From the NCBI GenBank assembly GCA_934717855.1, contig CAKUZI010000005.1, positions 113,687 through 177,686 of the forward strand: DNA of 64,000 bases, in the 5' to 3' direction. The stretch comes from an uncultured Candidatus Melainabacteria bacterium. Its GTDB lineage: Bacteria > Cyanobacteriota > Vampirovibrionia > Gastranaerophilales > Gastranaerophilaceae. This document shows positions 32,449 to 41,548 of the stretch, one piece after another. The position numbers and the translations under genes were made by a program. Below the pieces are notes generated by a model that saw only the letters and a program-made list of their open reading frames with translations, made no database searches and was not told the origin of the DNA. Numbering within the stretch: the stretch's first letter is position 1; each line of letters starts with the position of its first letter.

Positions 32449-33069
32449 ATGTCTGAATATTTGAGCAAGGAAGAGATTAAACAATGGAGAAGCTCATTAG
32501 AAAAGATTACATTAGAAGAATTTGCTGCTAGATTAGGGAAAAAGATAGAAGAGGCAAAACCTACTAACGATTTAATAGATATAGTTTTAAAAGGGAAACC
32601 AGTTGTTTCAACTGAACCAGAATGGAAACAAAACCACGCTGAAAGAATTAGTGCAATTGCAGAACGTGCTTATGAAAGAGAAAGAGAAATTGCTCCTACT
32701 CCTTTTGCAATTCACAAAATTCATGAAGAAGAAACTCCGGCAAAACCGGAAAAAACTGTTAAACCAAAAGCCGAAAAGAAAACAACATCCGCAAAAAAAT
32801 CTGTTGCTAAAACAGAAGTAGAAACTCCAAAAGCTCAAAACTTGAGAGATGAAGTTAGAATTGTTTTCAAAAAAGCTTTAACAGACAGAGAACAACGAGT
32901 TTTTGATTACTTTGTACAAAATAAAGGTAAAATTGTTTATGCTAAGGACTTGGCTGCATTACTTGAATTGCCAAGAGATTATGTTTACAAATACATCAAA
33001 AACTTAAGAGCTAAAATTGATGGTGAAAACCTTCAAAACGCCGACAAAGGCGGATTTATTTTAAACTAA
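32449..33069 (+). CDS. Protein with a C-terminal winged-helix-like DNA-binding domain
   Basis: A 206-residue protein in three parts: an N-terminal helical region (about 1-50), a low-complexity linker rich in Pro, Lys, Ala and Glu (about 85-130), and a C-terminal winged-helix-like domain (about 140-206, with REQRVFDYFVQNKGKIVYAKDLA and DYVYKYIKNLRAKI). The C-terminal region resembles the DNA-binding domain of OmpR-type regulators without a receiver domain. GGAG precedes the ATG (a second ATG is 5 bases upstream, out of frame). It is a single-gene unit with a strong terminator. The regulator role is inferred. Confidence 0.6.
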   Translation: MSEYLSKEEIKQWRSSLEKITLEEFAARLGKKIEEAKPTNDLIDIVLKGKPVVSTEPEWKQNHAERISAIAERAYEREREIAPTPFAIHKIHEEETPAKPEKTVKPKAEKKTTSAKKSVAKTEVETPKAQNLRDEVRIVFKKALTDREQRVFDYFVQNKGKIVYAKDLAALLELPRDYVYKYIKNLRAKIDGENLQNADKGGFILN

Positions 33070-33098
33070 AATAAAAACTTTTCATAATCACAATCACC

Positions 33099-33138
33099 AA
33101 AAAAGGAAGTTTCTAAAGATTTAGAAGCTTCCTTTTTA
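33099..33138. terminator. Bidirectional terminator
   Basis: GGAAG-TTTCTAA and TTAGAAG-CTTCC form a long stem with loop AGAT, flanked by A and T runs, between the winged-helix gene and a convergent pseudopilin. Confidence 0.85.
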
Positions 33139-33160
33139 TATGAATAAAGTATTTTTATAC

Positions 33161-33880
33161 TTAGTATGTCATCTGCCATCCATCTGCAATAATCTTACCA
33201 ATTGGCATAGGTCCATTAGGGTTTAAGCTAAATGACGAACCATCTTCTTTCCATTTACTATCATATACCAATCCATTTGGAGCCACATCGAGAGAAAAAA
33301 GATCTCTACCATTTACATTTGGACCTTGAGGGCCATTTATATCTACTTCAATAGTCAGAGCTTGTCCTACATTAACGCCATTATTTGTGATTACATCATT
33401 TTCGTCAATTTTGCCATCTCCATTTATATCTTTATCGGCTTTTACTGATTCAAATGCACCTGAGTCCATACAAATAGCCGCACCACTTGCTAATGTTCCT
33501 GTAAACATACATGAATGACCTTTAACTGTAAACGAATCTCCCTCGATTTTATCATAGTTTTCAGAAAAACATGGCGTATAAGACCCATGACAATTTTTTA
33601 CAACTTTAAAATATGTTGTTGCGAAACGATTTACCTCAGTAGAATTTCCTCTAAGACGACTTTCCGTTAAAGATACTACATTGTTATCTGCAGCATATCT
33701 TTCTGCAGCTTGCCCAATTTCACTATATACTTTTTTTAATTGGGTAACATAACTTTGTCTCTGGTAATTCTGCATTAAAGTAGGAATGGTCATTGCTGCA
33801 ACCACACCAATAATACCTAATGTAACAAGCACTTCTGCAAGTGTAAACCCTGAGCTTTTTGTTAAACTATATTTTTGCAC
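33161..33880 (-). CDS. Prepilin-type pseudopilin with an EF-hand-like loop
   Basis: A 239-residue class III signal protein, SSG|FTLAEVLVTLG with Glu at +5. The globular domain has two Cys pairs, an EF-hand/dockerin-type loop DINGDGKIDEND (ligand positions D, N, D, I-backbone, D, D) and a D-x-NGPQGPN-x-xG-x-DLF motif. These point to calcium binding, as in GspG-type pseudopilins where calcium stabilises the fold. Translation starts with GTG at 33880, seven bases after AAAGGAG. It is a single-gene unit ending at a bidirectional terminator. It is the most complete member of the group here. Confidence 0.88.
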   Translation of the reverse strand: MQKYSLTKSSGFTLAEVLVTLGIIGVVAAMTIPTLMQNYQRQSYVTQLKKVYSEIGQAAERYAADNNVVSLTESRLRGNSTEVNRFATTYFKVVKNCHGSYTPCFSENYDKIEGDSFTVKGHSCMFTGTLASGAAICMDSGAFESVKADKDINGDGKIDENDVITNNGVNVGQALTIEVDINGPQGPNVNGRDLFSLDVAPNGLVYDSKWKEDGSSFSLNPNGPMPIGKIIADGWQMTY

Positions 33881-33917
33881 TTTTGACTCCTTTCGTATCC
33901 TAGAATTTATACCAAAA

Positions 33918-35315
33918 TTAACGCCTTAGCAATACATTCATTCCCGCAATAAAATAATTTTTAACTTCTGCGAAAGAACGAATTCTTGTTAACATTTTTA
34001 AAATATACATCGGTCTTAAATAAAATCTTTTTATTGCAGATTTATGCAATTCAAAAACTCTATCTTTTGACAAATAATGAGTATTTACAGCAGGATAAAA
34101 ATATGCATTTTCAAAAGAAGTTTCTTTGTCAAATAAATTATGTTCTTTTGCATAATCGTAAAACCTTGAACCAGGGAGAGGAGTTGCTGTATAGAAACTT
34201 ATAAAATCACTATCTAATTCTATCGCAAACTTTATAGTTTCTTCTATTGTCTCTTCTGTTTCCCAAGGCAAACCAATTACAAAGTAATTATAAATTCTTA
34301 TTTTTGCTTGCTTAAATATTCTCACTGTACGACGAACATCTTCAAGAGTAATTTTTTTACCCATTTTTTCAAGCATTTCTTGCGAACCGCTCTCAACTCC
34401 GATACTAACCAAACGACAACCTGATTTATACATCATTTTCGCCATTTCTAAATCAGCAGTATCAGCTCTCGTATTTGCTGACCAAGTAATTTTCAAACCA
34501 CTATCAATAATTGCTTGGCATAAATTCATCGTCCATTCTTTGTCAAGGTTGAAAATATCTGACCAAAACAAAAAATTTCGAATATTATATTTTTCAACAC
34601 ATTCTTTTATTTCTGCAACTATATTTTCTGCACTTCTTCTGCGCACTTTAGCACCTGAAACAGGCGTTGCCAAACAGAAAAAGCAATGAAAAGGGCATCC
34701 TCGCTCAACCTTTATTGTTGCCTGAACCTTATTATTATCAGGACGTCTGTAAATATTATTATCAACCAAATGTCGAGCCGGGAAAGGTAAACTATCTAAA
34801 TTCTCAATAAACGGTCGCTTTCCTGTAAATTTTACTTCGCCATTTTCACAATAATAAATACCTAAGATTTCAGACTTCTCTTTTCCTAAAAGGATTTCTT
34901 TTAATGTATCTTCTGCTTCACCCAAAATTCCAAAATCCAAAAAATCGTGTTCGGTAAGAATTTTTTCACCTAAAGTTAAGAAACCGGCACCTTTTGCAAT
35001 TGTTACTATTTCCGGATTAATTTCTTTTGCACGTTTTACAGCATCAAGATCATGTTCTAAAGTAGGTGTTGCAATATTTACGACCAAATAATCAGGTCTA
35101 AATTCTCTTAAATCATATTCCAAGTCTCCACCTTGACTGTAATCTTCAATTTTTGCCTCTAACCCAATTTGCTCCGCAACAGACGCTAAATACATCAAAT
35201 CCGTTGGAGGTAAAGGAGGAATTACAATCAAATCCTTTGTAGGTTGTTGACACCTGTCTTCCCTATTCATTACAGGAGATGGAGGATATATTAAAAGAAT
35301 TCGTTTCTTAGTCAT
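33918..35315 (-). CDS. B12-binding-type radical SAM protein
   Basis: A 465-residue protein: an N-terminal Rossmann-like B12-binding-type domain (about 1-140; the usual DxHxxG cobalamin loop is not present), then a radical-SAM domain with C207-x3-C211-x2-C214 (CPFHCFFC) and a C-terminal helical part. Relatives include P-methyltransferases and hopanoid-modifying (HpnJ/HpnR-like) enzymes. The reaction here is unknown. The start at 35315 follows AAAGG; it lies 2 bases after the stop of the upstream MFS gene (TAA-TA-ATG), so the two are a tight operon. Joint export or import of a modified lipid or small metabolite is a reasonable idea but unproven. Confidence 0.82.
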   Translation of the reverse strand: MTKKRILLIYPPSPVMNREDRCQQPTKDLIVIPPLPPTDLMYLASVAEQIGLEAKIEDYSQGGDLEYDLREFRPDYLVVNIATPTLEHDLDAVKRAKEINPEIVTIAKGAGFLTLGEKILTEHDFLDFGILGEAEDTLKEILLGKEKSEILGIYYCENGEVKFTGKRPFIENLDSLPFPARHLVDNNIYRRPDNNKVQATIKVERGCPFHCFFCLATPVSGAKVRRRSAENIVAEIKECVEKYNIRNFLFWSDIFNLDKEWTMNLCQAIIDSGLKITWSANTRADTADLEMAKMMYKSGCRLVSIGVESGSQEMLEKMGKKITLEDVRRTVRIFKQAKIRIYNYFVIGLPWETEETIEETIKFAIELDSDFISFYTATPLPGSRFYDYAKEHNLFDKETSFENAYFYPAVNTHYLSKDRVFELHKSAIKRFYLRPMYILKMLTRIRSFAEVKNYFIAGMNVLLRR

Positions 35316-35317
35316 TA

Positions 35318-36703
35318 TTAAACCTTTTCCTTTACCATAGAAGCAATTACCGCTGCAATTGCAAGACATACTGCCCCGATTACAAATGCGTATTCCCAAT
35401 GATAATTTATGTACTCAGAACCCATTGTAAATGAACATTTTGAAATTATCCAAGCAACAAGCGTGCAAACAAAAACTTGCGGACCTGCGATAAATATATT
35501 AAAAATCCCCATAACAGAGCCTTCTGTACCTTTTTTAATAAATTGAGAAAGCATTGCAAATGGCAAAGCGCAAATGCTTGCCCAACCAATACCTGCCAAG
35601 CCCATTAAACACGCTACAGCTTTTGGTTCTTTTACAAAGAACATTCCCAAGTAAGCAAATATCATTGTAATTATTGAAACAATATGAACTTTTTTATTCG
35701 TATATTTAGCTGACAAAAAACCGATTGGAATTGCAACAACAAAACAAATTAAGTTAAATATTGCAAAACATATTGATGAAAAATTTGTACCCGTTAAAGT
35801 TGCTTGTGCATAAAGTTCTTTTGTTGCTTCTGAAGCAGTAGTTAAATCAGGAACACAATAAATTGTGTGAACAGCATACTGAGTAAAGAAAATCATCATA
35901 CACATTGTACCAATCCAAGTAAAAAATTGCATTGTACAAATTTTTGAAACTTCCGGAGATAACGCAAAGAAATCTTTCAAAGACTGCCAAAAAGATTTTT
36001 CATTAACCTCTTTTGTTTCAGACTTCGCCTCTATGCCTCTATTCTGCTGAGCTTCTTTTATAGTAATACAAGTCCAAATCATACCAAGAGTAAACGCCAA
36101 TGCTGCCATTATAAATTGAGCAGGAATTGACATTTGATAACCAAAAGCCCACTTCAAAAATGGAGCAGTTCCGGCCGCAACTACAGAGCCTAACCCGATT
36201 GCAAGACTTATATAAGAATTTGCAATTGAATACTGTTCTTCTGGAACCACATCAGGAATTAAAGCTCTATAAGGACCTTGAGCAACGTTTACACAAGCAT
36301 CAATAACCCAAATCATAATAGCCGCAATCAACAATGCAGTTAAAGGCGGAAGATTTAAGCCGGTAATTTTATGTAACAACTCCGCAACACTTGCTGAATT
36401 CGGAAAAATCCAAAGTGCCAAAGAAGCAAGCAAAGCTCCACCCAACAAATATGGACGACGACGACCAAGAGGAGAAACTGTTTTGTCACTAAGCGCACCG
36501 ACTAACGGCTGAACCACCATTCCTGTAAAAGGCCCAGCAAGCCAAATTAACCCGTAAATAAACGGAGAAGCTCCTAACCCCTCAGTAACCGGTCCTGACA
36601 AAATAATCCTCATTTGCCAAGCAAATTGTAATCCAAAAAAGCCCAATGCAAAATTCAAAAATTGAGCTGTCGTAAATTTCTTTAAACCATTATTTTCAGT
36701 CAT
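35318..36703 (-). CDS. MFS transporter of the sugar/cation symporter type
   Basis: A 461-residue protein with 12 predicted membrane helices. The N-terminal half has QFAWQMRIILSGP and the loop D-K-T-V-S-P-L-GRRRPYLL, which is a hallmark of the SLC45/sucrose-type and GPH-like transporters (GRRRPYL after helix 2). Those move disaccharides with protons. The start at 36703 has GGGGAG upstream; a 16-codon extension has no support. It is directly upstream of the radical-SAM gene, overlapping functionally with it in one transcript. The substrate is not defined. Confidence 0.83.
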   Translation of the reverse strand: MTENNGLKKFTTAQFLNFALGFFGLQFAWQMRIILSGPVTEGLGASPFIYGLIWLAGPFTGMVVQPLVGALSDKTVSPLGRRRPYLLGGALLASLALWIFPNSASVAELLHKITGLNLPPLTALLIAAIMIWVIDACVNVAQGPYRALIPDVVPEEQYSIANSYISLAIGLGSVVAAGTAPFLKWAFGYQMSIPAQFIMAALAFTLGMIWTCITIKEAQQNRGIEAKSETKEVNEKSFWQSLKDFFALSPEVSKICTMQFFTWIGTMCMMIFFTQYAVHTIYCVPDLTTASEATKELYAQATLTGTNFSSICFAIFNLICFVVAIPIGFLSAKYTNKKVHIVSIITMIFAYLGMFFVKEPKAVACLMGLAGIGWASICALPFAMLSQFIKKGTEGSVMGIFNIFIAGPQVFVCTLVAWIISKCSFTMGSEYINYHWEYAFVIGAVCLAIAAVIASMVKEKV

Positions 36704-36795
36704 ATTAATATCTCCCCAAACTCTCTCGTAATACAAAGATACACGTAACAAACGCGATAGTCAAGCCTGCAACTTTTGATTATTTGGGCTACTAA

Positions 36796-37824
36796 TTAAT
36801 AAACTTTGGCCAATTTAAACAAGTAGTCTTCTTTTGCTCCGGATTTAAAACCCATTGGAATAAAGTTTTCTTTGTATCTTTCAACAGCATATCTGTCAGT
36901 CATGCCTGAAATATAGTCAGTCACAATACGTTCTATCTTTTCTTCAGGGCAAACAGGTTTCAACATGTCACAATAAAAGAAAAACAATTCTCTGATAACA
37001 TTTCGAGCTTTCTTTTCTTCAAGTTTTGCAGGAGAAGCATCTTCATAAACATTTTCAAACATCCATTGTCTTAATTTTGTTGTGTAGTGCCAACCTTCTT
37101 CACTCATTGCAACTTCCGGTTTCCCTATTGAATTTACAACAATTTCGCTTATCATTTTGCTCAAACGTTTACTTTGAACTGAAGTAAAATATTCAATACA
37201 ATCTTTAGGCAAATCACTTTCAACAATAATTCCTGCACGGATAGAGTCCTCTATATCATGATTAATATAAGCAATTTTATCTGCCAATTGAACAATTTGT
37301 GCTTCTGGAGTTTTTGGAGTATATCCCCAAGTATGAGTTAAAATCCCGTCAATTGTTTCTTTGCATAAATTCAAATCTTCCAAAACTTCAACCACTCTTA
37401 CACTTTGAATATTATGATGAAATCCGCCTTTTACAAGTTCATTCAAAACACCTTCTCCACAGTGACCAAATGGAGTATGCCCCAAATCGTGTCCCAACGA
37501 AATTGCTTCAACTAAATCTTCGTTAAAATCAAGAGCTCGAGCAATAGAACGACCTATTTGAGAGACTTCTAATGTATGAGTTAAACGAGTTCTAAAATGA
37601 TCATCGAACGGAGATAAAAACACTTGAGTTTTGTGTTTTAAACGTCTAAAAGCTTTTGAATGTAAGATCCTATCTCTATCGCGCTGAAATTCTGTTCGCA
37701 TAGGACACGGTTCAATTTCTTTTTTTCTCCCTTTTGTAAAACGGCTTTTTGTAGCATATTCATTTAAATTATCGATTTCTCGTTGTTCAAGTTTATATCT
37801 GATCGTATCTTTAATTGTATCCAT
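36796..37824 (-). CDS. dgt: Deoxyguanosinetriphosphate triphosphohydrolase-like protein
   Basis: Hydrolyses dNTPs to the nucleoside and triphosphate, controlling the dNTP pool. A 342-residue HD protein with the family's RDRDRILHSKAFRRLKHKTQV start and the metal-binding RLTHTLEV, GHDLGHTPFGH motifs, and DKIAYINHDIED as the last HD acidic block. This is the shorter dGTPase-like class rather than the 500-residue E. coli Dgt. AAGGA precedes the ATG. The downstream gap to the MFS gene's end is 90 bases and it appears to be a separate unit. The nucleotide preference is not predictable. Confidence 0.93.
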   Translation of the reverse strand: MDTIKDTIRYKLEQREIDNLNEYATKSRFTKGRKKEIEPCPMRTEFQRDRDRILHSKAFRRLKHKTQVFLSPFDDHFRTRLTHTLEVSQIGRSIARALDFNEDLVEAISLGHDLGHTPFGHCGEGVLNELVKGGFHHNIQSVRVVEVLEDLNLCKETIDGILTHTWGYTPKTPEAQIVQLADKIAYINHDIEDSIRAGIIVESDLPKDCIEYFTSVQSKRLSKMISEIVVNSIGKPEVAMSEEGWHYTTKLRQWMFENVYEDASPAKLEEKKARNVIRELFFFYCDMLKPVCPEEKIERIVTDYISGMTDRYAVERYKENFIPMGFKSGAKEDYLFKLAKVY

Positions 37825-37868
37825 TATTAATCCTTTTTCTAAGATTGTAGCAAAAATAATTTTATTGT

Positions 37869-39512
37869 TTATACTTTATCTGATTGAGCTTTTAGAATAT
37901 CTCTCGGGTGAAGAGAAACATCCAAAGCGTATTTTTTTCTGGTATCATCAACAAATTCTCCGACTTTGTTGATTACCCAGCCTGAAGCCAAGCCAAAGAA
38001 CATTGCCTTTCCGCCTGATATTAATTTGGCAGTGCATAACAAAGATGTTGCAATTGCGCCTACTGCCGGAATTCCGTATTTCAAAGCTGATGAAATTTTT
38101 TCATCTTTTCCATCTGATTTATTCAAATAATAGCCAACAGCACCAACAGTTGCCAAAATTGATAAAACATCAGTCGGCGCTGCGCCTAGTTTCAAATCTC
38201 TTGCTTTGTCAACATATTGAACAGTTTCAATATCAATTGATTTGTCTAAAGATTTTACAGCTTTTGCAACTTCTGACTTAAGTTTTAAATATTCATTTCT
38301 AGGTAAAAGAGATTTGTAAATCGTCAAGATTTCTTGTAATTCACCCTTAGAATTGTTACTCAAAGCATTTTCTATTTTAGCAATATGTTTATTTACTGAT
38401 TCTAAAATAATTTCATCATATTTTTGTTCAGTTGCAACAGATGTAAATCTTTCATTTAATTCATTCAATTTTTTAGAAATTTCTTTACACAAATCAGCTC
38501 TTTGAGTTGCTTCATCAGCACCTGCCAAATTTTTATATTTAATTAAACTTTGACGAATTTCATTTAAGATTTTATTAGTTTCCATATCTGACGGATTAGC
38601 AAGTTTTTGAATATCTTCAAGCATTCCTGAAGAAGCCTTATAGCTATCCGTAATATTATGAGAAATTATTCTTCTCAAATCCCTTGTTTCTTTAGCAAGT
38701 TTTTTCTTGGCAGGAGCCATATATGTCTCTCCAATATAAGTTTGCCACATATTTCTTGATCTAAAGTTTCTTATATCTTTCAAACTTGCATTCCAAAAAT
38801 AGTCAAACAAACCATCTGTAGCGAGATTTACTTCTTTTAATCTTTCTGTTCTTGCGTTTATTCCAAAACCTTTTTCTAAATTGCTGTTAACAGATGAAAT
38901 TCTGGAATTCAATTTAGCAACGATATTTGAGGTAATAGAATCCGAAGGATTTTTCCTCAAAATTTCTTCATTTATTGTTGCGAAATGCTCTGATAATTTA
39001 GAAAATTTACTTTGAGTTGTTGCATAAGAAGAATTTACTGTACTCCTACTGATTTTATTGAAAAATTTAGTAATTCCCTCATGGATTTTTCTGGTAAATG
39101 TTCTTTCTCCATTTTTTCCACACATTAAACGTTGGCAAATTACATCTTTAAAAGTTGTAAAATTGTTTATACTTTCAGTTTTTGCAAGGAAAGACTCTAC
39201 TTTCCCTAAAGTGTAGCGATAAAAGTTTTGATATTTACTTCCTTTTGCCAATTTTTGCTCCAAGGATACACGCCATTTGGACAAAAGCTTAGTGGCTCCT
39301 TTATTCAGTCCGCCACTGAATATTGCAAGGGTTCCAAAGCCTGCAACTAATGCTGAAACAGCAATTGTTTTACCTAATTTATGCTCTTTTTTCTTTTTAT
39401 TTTCTTCTGTATTATTTGAGATTGGCGCGTTTATATAATAGCCACTATTCGGCTGTGAAAAATCTTTAAATGCACTGCGTTGTGCAGTTGTTGTATAAAC
39501 CGAATTAATCAT
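37869..39512 (-). CDS. Large helical membrane-associated protein of unknown function
   Basis: A 547-residue protein. A polar N-terminus (with QRSAFKDF, a weak F-motif) is followed by KKKKEHKLGK and a hydrophobic helix (about 48-66). A long, mostly alpha-helical charged region runs from about 70 to 440, then two or three hydrophobic segments (about 445-520) and a short tail. By the positive-inside rule the N-terminus should be cytoplasmic. The KKKK-then-helix layout is shared with the metallopeptidase at 62341. AGG stands 6 bases before the ATG. It is between dgt and the lpx cluster on the same strand. No family was recognised. Confidence 0.6.
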   Translation of the reverse strand: MINSVYTTTAQRSAFKDFSQPNSGYYINAPISNNTEENKKKKEHKLGKTIAVSALVAGFGTLAIFSGGLNKGATKLLSKWRVSLEQKLAKGSKYQNFYRYTLGKVESFLAKTESINNFTTFKDVICQRLMCGKNGERTFTRKIHEGITKFFNKISRSTVNSSYATTQSKFSKLSEHFATINEEILRKNPSDSITSNIVAKLNSRISSVNSNLEKGFGINARTERLKEVNLATDGLFDYFWNASLKDIRNFRSRNMWQTYIGETYMAPAKKKLAKETRDLRRIISHNITDSYKASSGMLEDIQKLANPSDMETNKILNEIRQSLIKYKNLAGADEATQRADLCKEISKKLNELNERFTSVATEQKYDEIILESVNKHIAKIENALSNNSKGELQEILTIYKSLLPRNEYLKLKSEVAKAVKSLDKSIDIETVQYVDKARDLKLGAAPTDVLSILATVGAVGYYLNKSDGKDEKISSALKYGIPAVGAIATSLLCTAKLISGGKAMFFGLASGWVINKVGEFVDDTRKKYALDVSLHPRDILKAQSDKV

Positions 39513-39579
39513 ACGCTACCTATAATTATATAAACGCATATACAACTTGATTTTTGCCCAATTCTAAAGTTTTGTTAAG

Positions 39580-40698
39580 TTACAGAGAACTATTAATAAC
39601 TTTTGCGACTTCTTCTGAAGAAATTTTATCTGAGAGTAAAGCTTTTACTTCACCTAAATCTCTTATATTTTGAGCTCTATATTCTTTATCGAAAAGCAAT
39701 TTTTCTATTTCATAAGAAATTTTTGTCACATTAACATCTCCCTGAATTATTTCAGGCACAATTAATTTGTCCGCAATAATATTAGGTAGAGAAACGCGCT
39801 TAATACATCTTACTATCAAATAAATTAAATAAAATAACCAAGGTCCGCGATATGCTATAATCATCGGAGTTTGATAAAGACAAGCTTCTAAAGCAACTGT
39901 ACCTGATGCCAAGATTAACGCATCGGAAACACTTAATAATGCTTGGTTTTCTCCTTTTATTACAGGGAAATCTGTTTTCTTTAAATATTTATCATACACT
40001 TTATCTGACAAATTTGGTGCATGGGATATACAAAACTGCAAATCTGGATGTTTTTTCTGTAGATTTTGAGCTGTTTTAATAAAAACTTTCATCAAAAATT
40101 TTAGCTCAAATTCTCTTGACCCCGGAAAAATAGCAACAAGTTTTTTGTTTTTATCAAATCCGTGTTTTTCAAAAAACTCATCTTTGTTTGCTTTTTCTGG
40201 TAATTGAGAAACTAAAGGATGACCGCAATAATGTGTTTTTATTCCATAACTTTCATACATTGTTTTTTCAAACGGGAAAATACATAGAACTTCATTAATA
40301 TTTTTCTTTATTGTATTTATGCGCCACTTCCTGCTAGCCCAAACTTGAGGTGGAATATAATATAAAACTTTTATTCCTGCTCGTTTTAAAAACTTTGAAA
40401 TATTCAAATTAAAAACGCCATAATCTATTAAAAGAACCAAATCAGGTTTATATTCTTTAGTTAAATAATCAACAATTCGTTTCCCCAACAAAAAATGATC
40501 TGTAATTATTTTCAAAGAAAGCCCTACAGCTCCCATCTTTTTTTGATCAGAAAACAATTTAACTCCGGCATTTCGAAGATTTTCACCTCCGACACCTTCT
40601 ATCTCAACATCTGGATTTAATACTTTCAAAGCTCTTGCTACATGAGATGCGTGGATGTCTCCTGAATATTCACCTGTAATAATAAAAACTTTTTTCAT
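39580..40698 (-). CDS. lpxB: Lipid-A-disaccharide synthase
   Basis: Joins UDP-2,3-diacylglucosamine and lipid X to make the lipid A disaccharide at the inner membrane. A 372-residue GT19 protein with the family start GEYSGDIHASHVARAL, GVGGENL, YYIPPQVWASRKWR and PGSREFELKFLM, and the SGTVALEACLY nucleotide-sugar site. The ATG follows the lpxI stop by one base, so the two are translationally coupled. LpxI directly upstream makes its substrate. Together they show that the organism builds lipid A and therefore an outer membrane. Confidence 0.95.
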   Translation of the reverse strand: MKKVFIITGEYSGDIHASHVARALKVLNPDVEIEGVGGENLRNAGVKLFSDQKKMGAVGLSLKIITDHFLLGKRIVDYLTKEYKPDLVLLIDYGVFNLNISKFLKRAGIKVLYYIPPQVWASRKWRINTIKKNINEVLCIFPFEKTMYESYGIKTHYCGHPLVSQLPEKANKDEFFEKHGFDKNKKLVAIFPGSREFELKFLMKVFIKTAQNLQKKHPDLQFCISHAPNLSDKVYDKYLKKTDFPVIKGENQALLSVSDALILASGTVALEACLYQTPMIIAYRGPWLFYLIYLIVRCIKRVSLPNIIADKLIVPEIIQGDVNVTKISYEIEKLLFDKEYRAQNIRDLGEVKALLSDKISSEEVAKVINSSL

Positions 40699-40699
40699 A

Positions 40700-41515
40700 C
40701 TAAACTGCCATAATTACAATACCGTGTTTATCAGCGTATTCAACAACTTTCTCTTGATCTACGATAATTGTCTCATTAGCTTCAACCGCAATTAAATCTG
40801 CTTTATATTTATGCATAGTTTTCAATGTTCTTAATCCAATTGCAGGGATGTCAAACCTCTTATCTTGGAATGGTTTTGACACTTTAACAACAACCGCTTT
40901 ACGTTTTGCAAGTTTTGCTCCACGTCTGATACACATATCGGTACCTTCAATTGCTTCAACCGCCATAATCATTTTATCTTTAATTACAACTGATTGACCA
41001 ACATCAACTTTACCCATCTCTTTAGCAAGCCAAAAACCGTAATTTACATCTTCCATTTGTTGTTCTGTCGGTTTTAATTTTCCTAAAACACCTGATGGAA
41101 TCATTAAATTTTTAATAAAAATAGTTTGATCAAGAACGGAAATATTGTGTTTTTCAAATTCTCTCACAATTAAAAGCATTACTTCATCATCATTTAGTCT
41201 TTTTACTGATTTTAAGATTTCAATAGCTCTTTTGTCGAATTTGTGAAGTTGTAAAAGAACGCGTTTGTGAACTTTTCCTAAAAAAGTAACCTGTTTAATT
41301 TCTTCTTCAGTAAAGATTTTTTCAATTCTGCTCATTTCGCCAGGGTGGCAAGAATAAACTTTTGAGCAATACTTTTTCAATTCTTTTAAATTATCATTAG
41401 CTAAAGAAACACAAATAACTTCAAAGCCGTTTTCTTTTGCGTGACGAGCCATTTCTACAGGAAGAATTCCGTCTCCCGCGATTAAACCTTGTTTATTTTC
41501 CAACATTATAGACAT
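40700..41515 (-). CDS. lpxI: UDP-2,3-diacylglucosamine pyrophosphatase (LpxI type)
   Basis: Cleaves UDP-2,3-diacylglucosamine to lipid X and UMP, the step before LpxB, by the LpxI route used in many alphaproteobacteria and others in place of LpxH. The 271-residue length fits; the N-terminal GLIAGDGILPVEMARHAK and the C-terminal VKVSKPFQDKRFDIPAIG blocks are characteristic. AGAGG precedes the ATG at 41515; an alternative ATG is three codons in. It is in an operon with lpxB (1 base apart) and near the class II aldolase and lptD-like genes. Confidence 0.93.
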   Translation of the reverse strand: MSIMLENKQGLIAGDGILPVEMARHAKENGFEVICVSLANDNLKELKKYCSKVYSCHPGEMSRIEKIFTEEEIKQVTFLGKVHKRVLLQLHKFDKRAIEILKSVKRLNDDEVMLLIVREFEKHNISVLDQTIFIKNLMIPSGVLGKLKPTEQQMEDVNYGFWLAKEMGKVDVGQSVVIKDKMIMAVEAIEGTDMCIRRGAKLAKRKAVVVKVSKPFQDKRFDIPAIGLRTLKTMHKYKADLIAVEANETIIVDQEKVVEYADKHGIVIMAV

Positions 41516-41548
41516 TTATTTTTCCTCTTTTACTAAATTATATCACAA

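Noticed and set aside
37840..37862. Another TAGC-A-tract box
   Set aside because: TAGCAAAAATAATTTTA is present but points away from any start codon, and shows that loosely similar AT-rich matches arise by chance.
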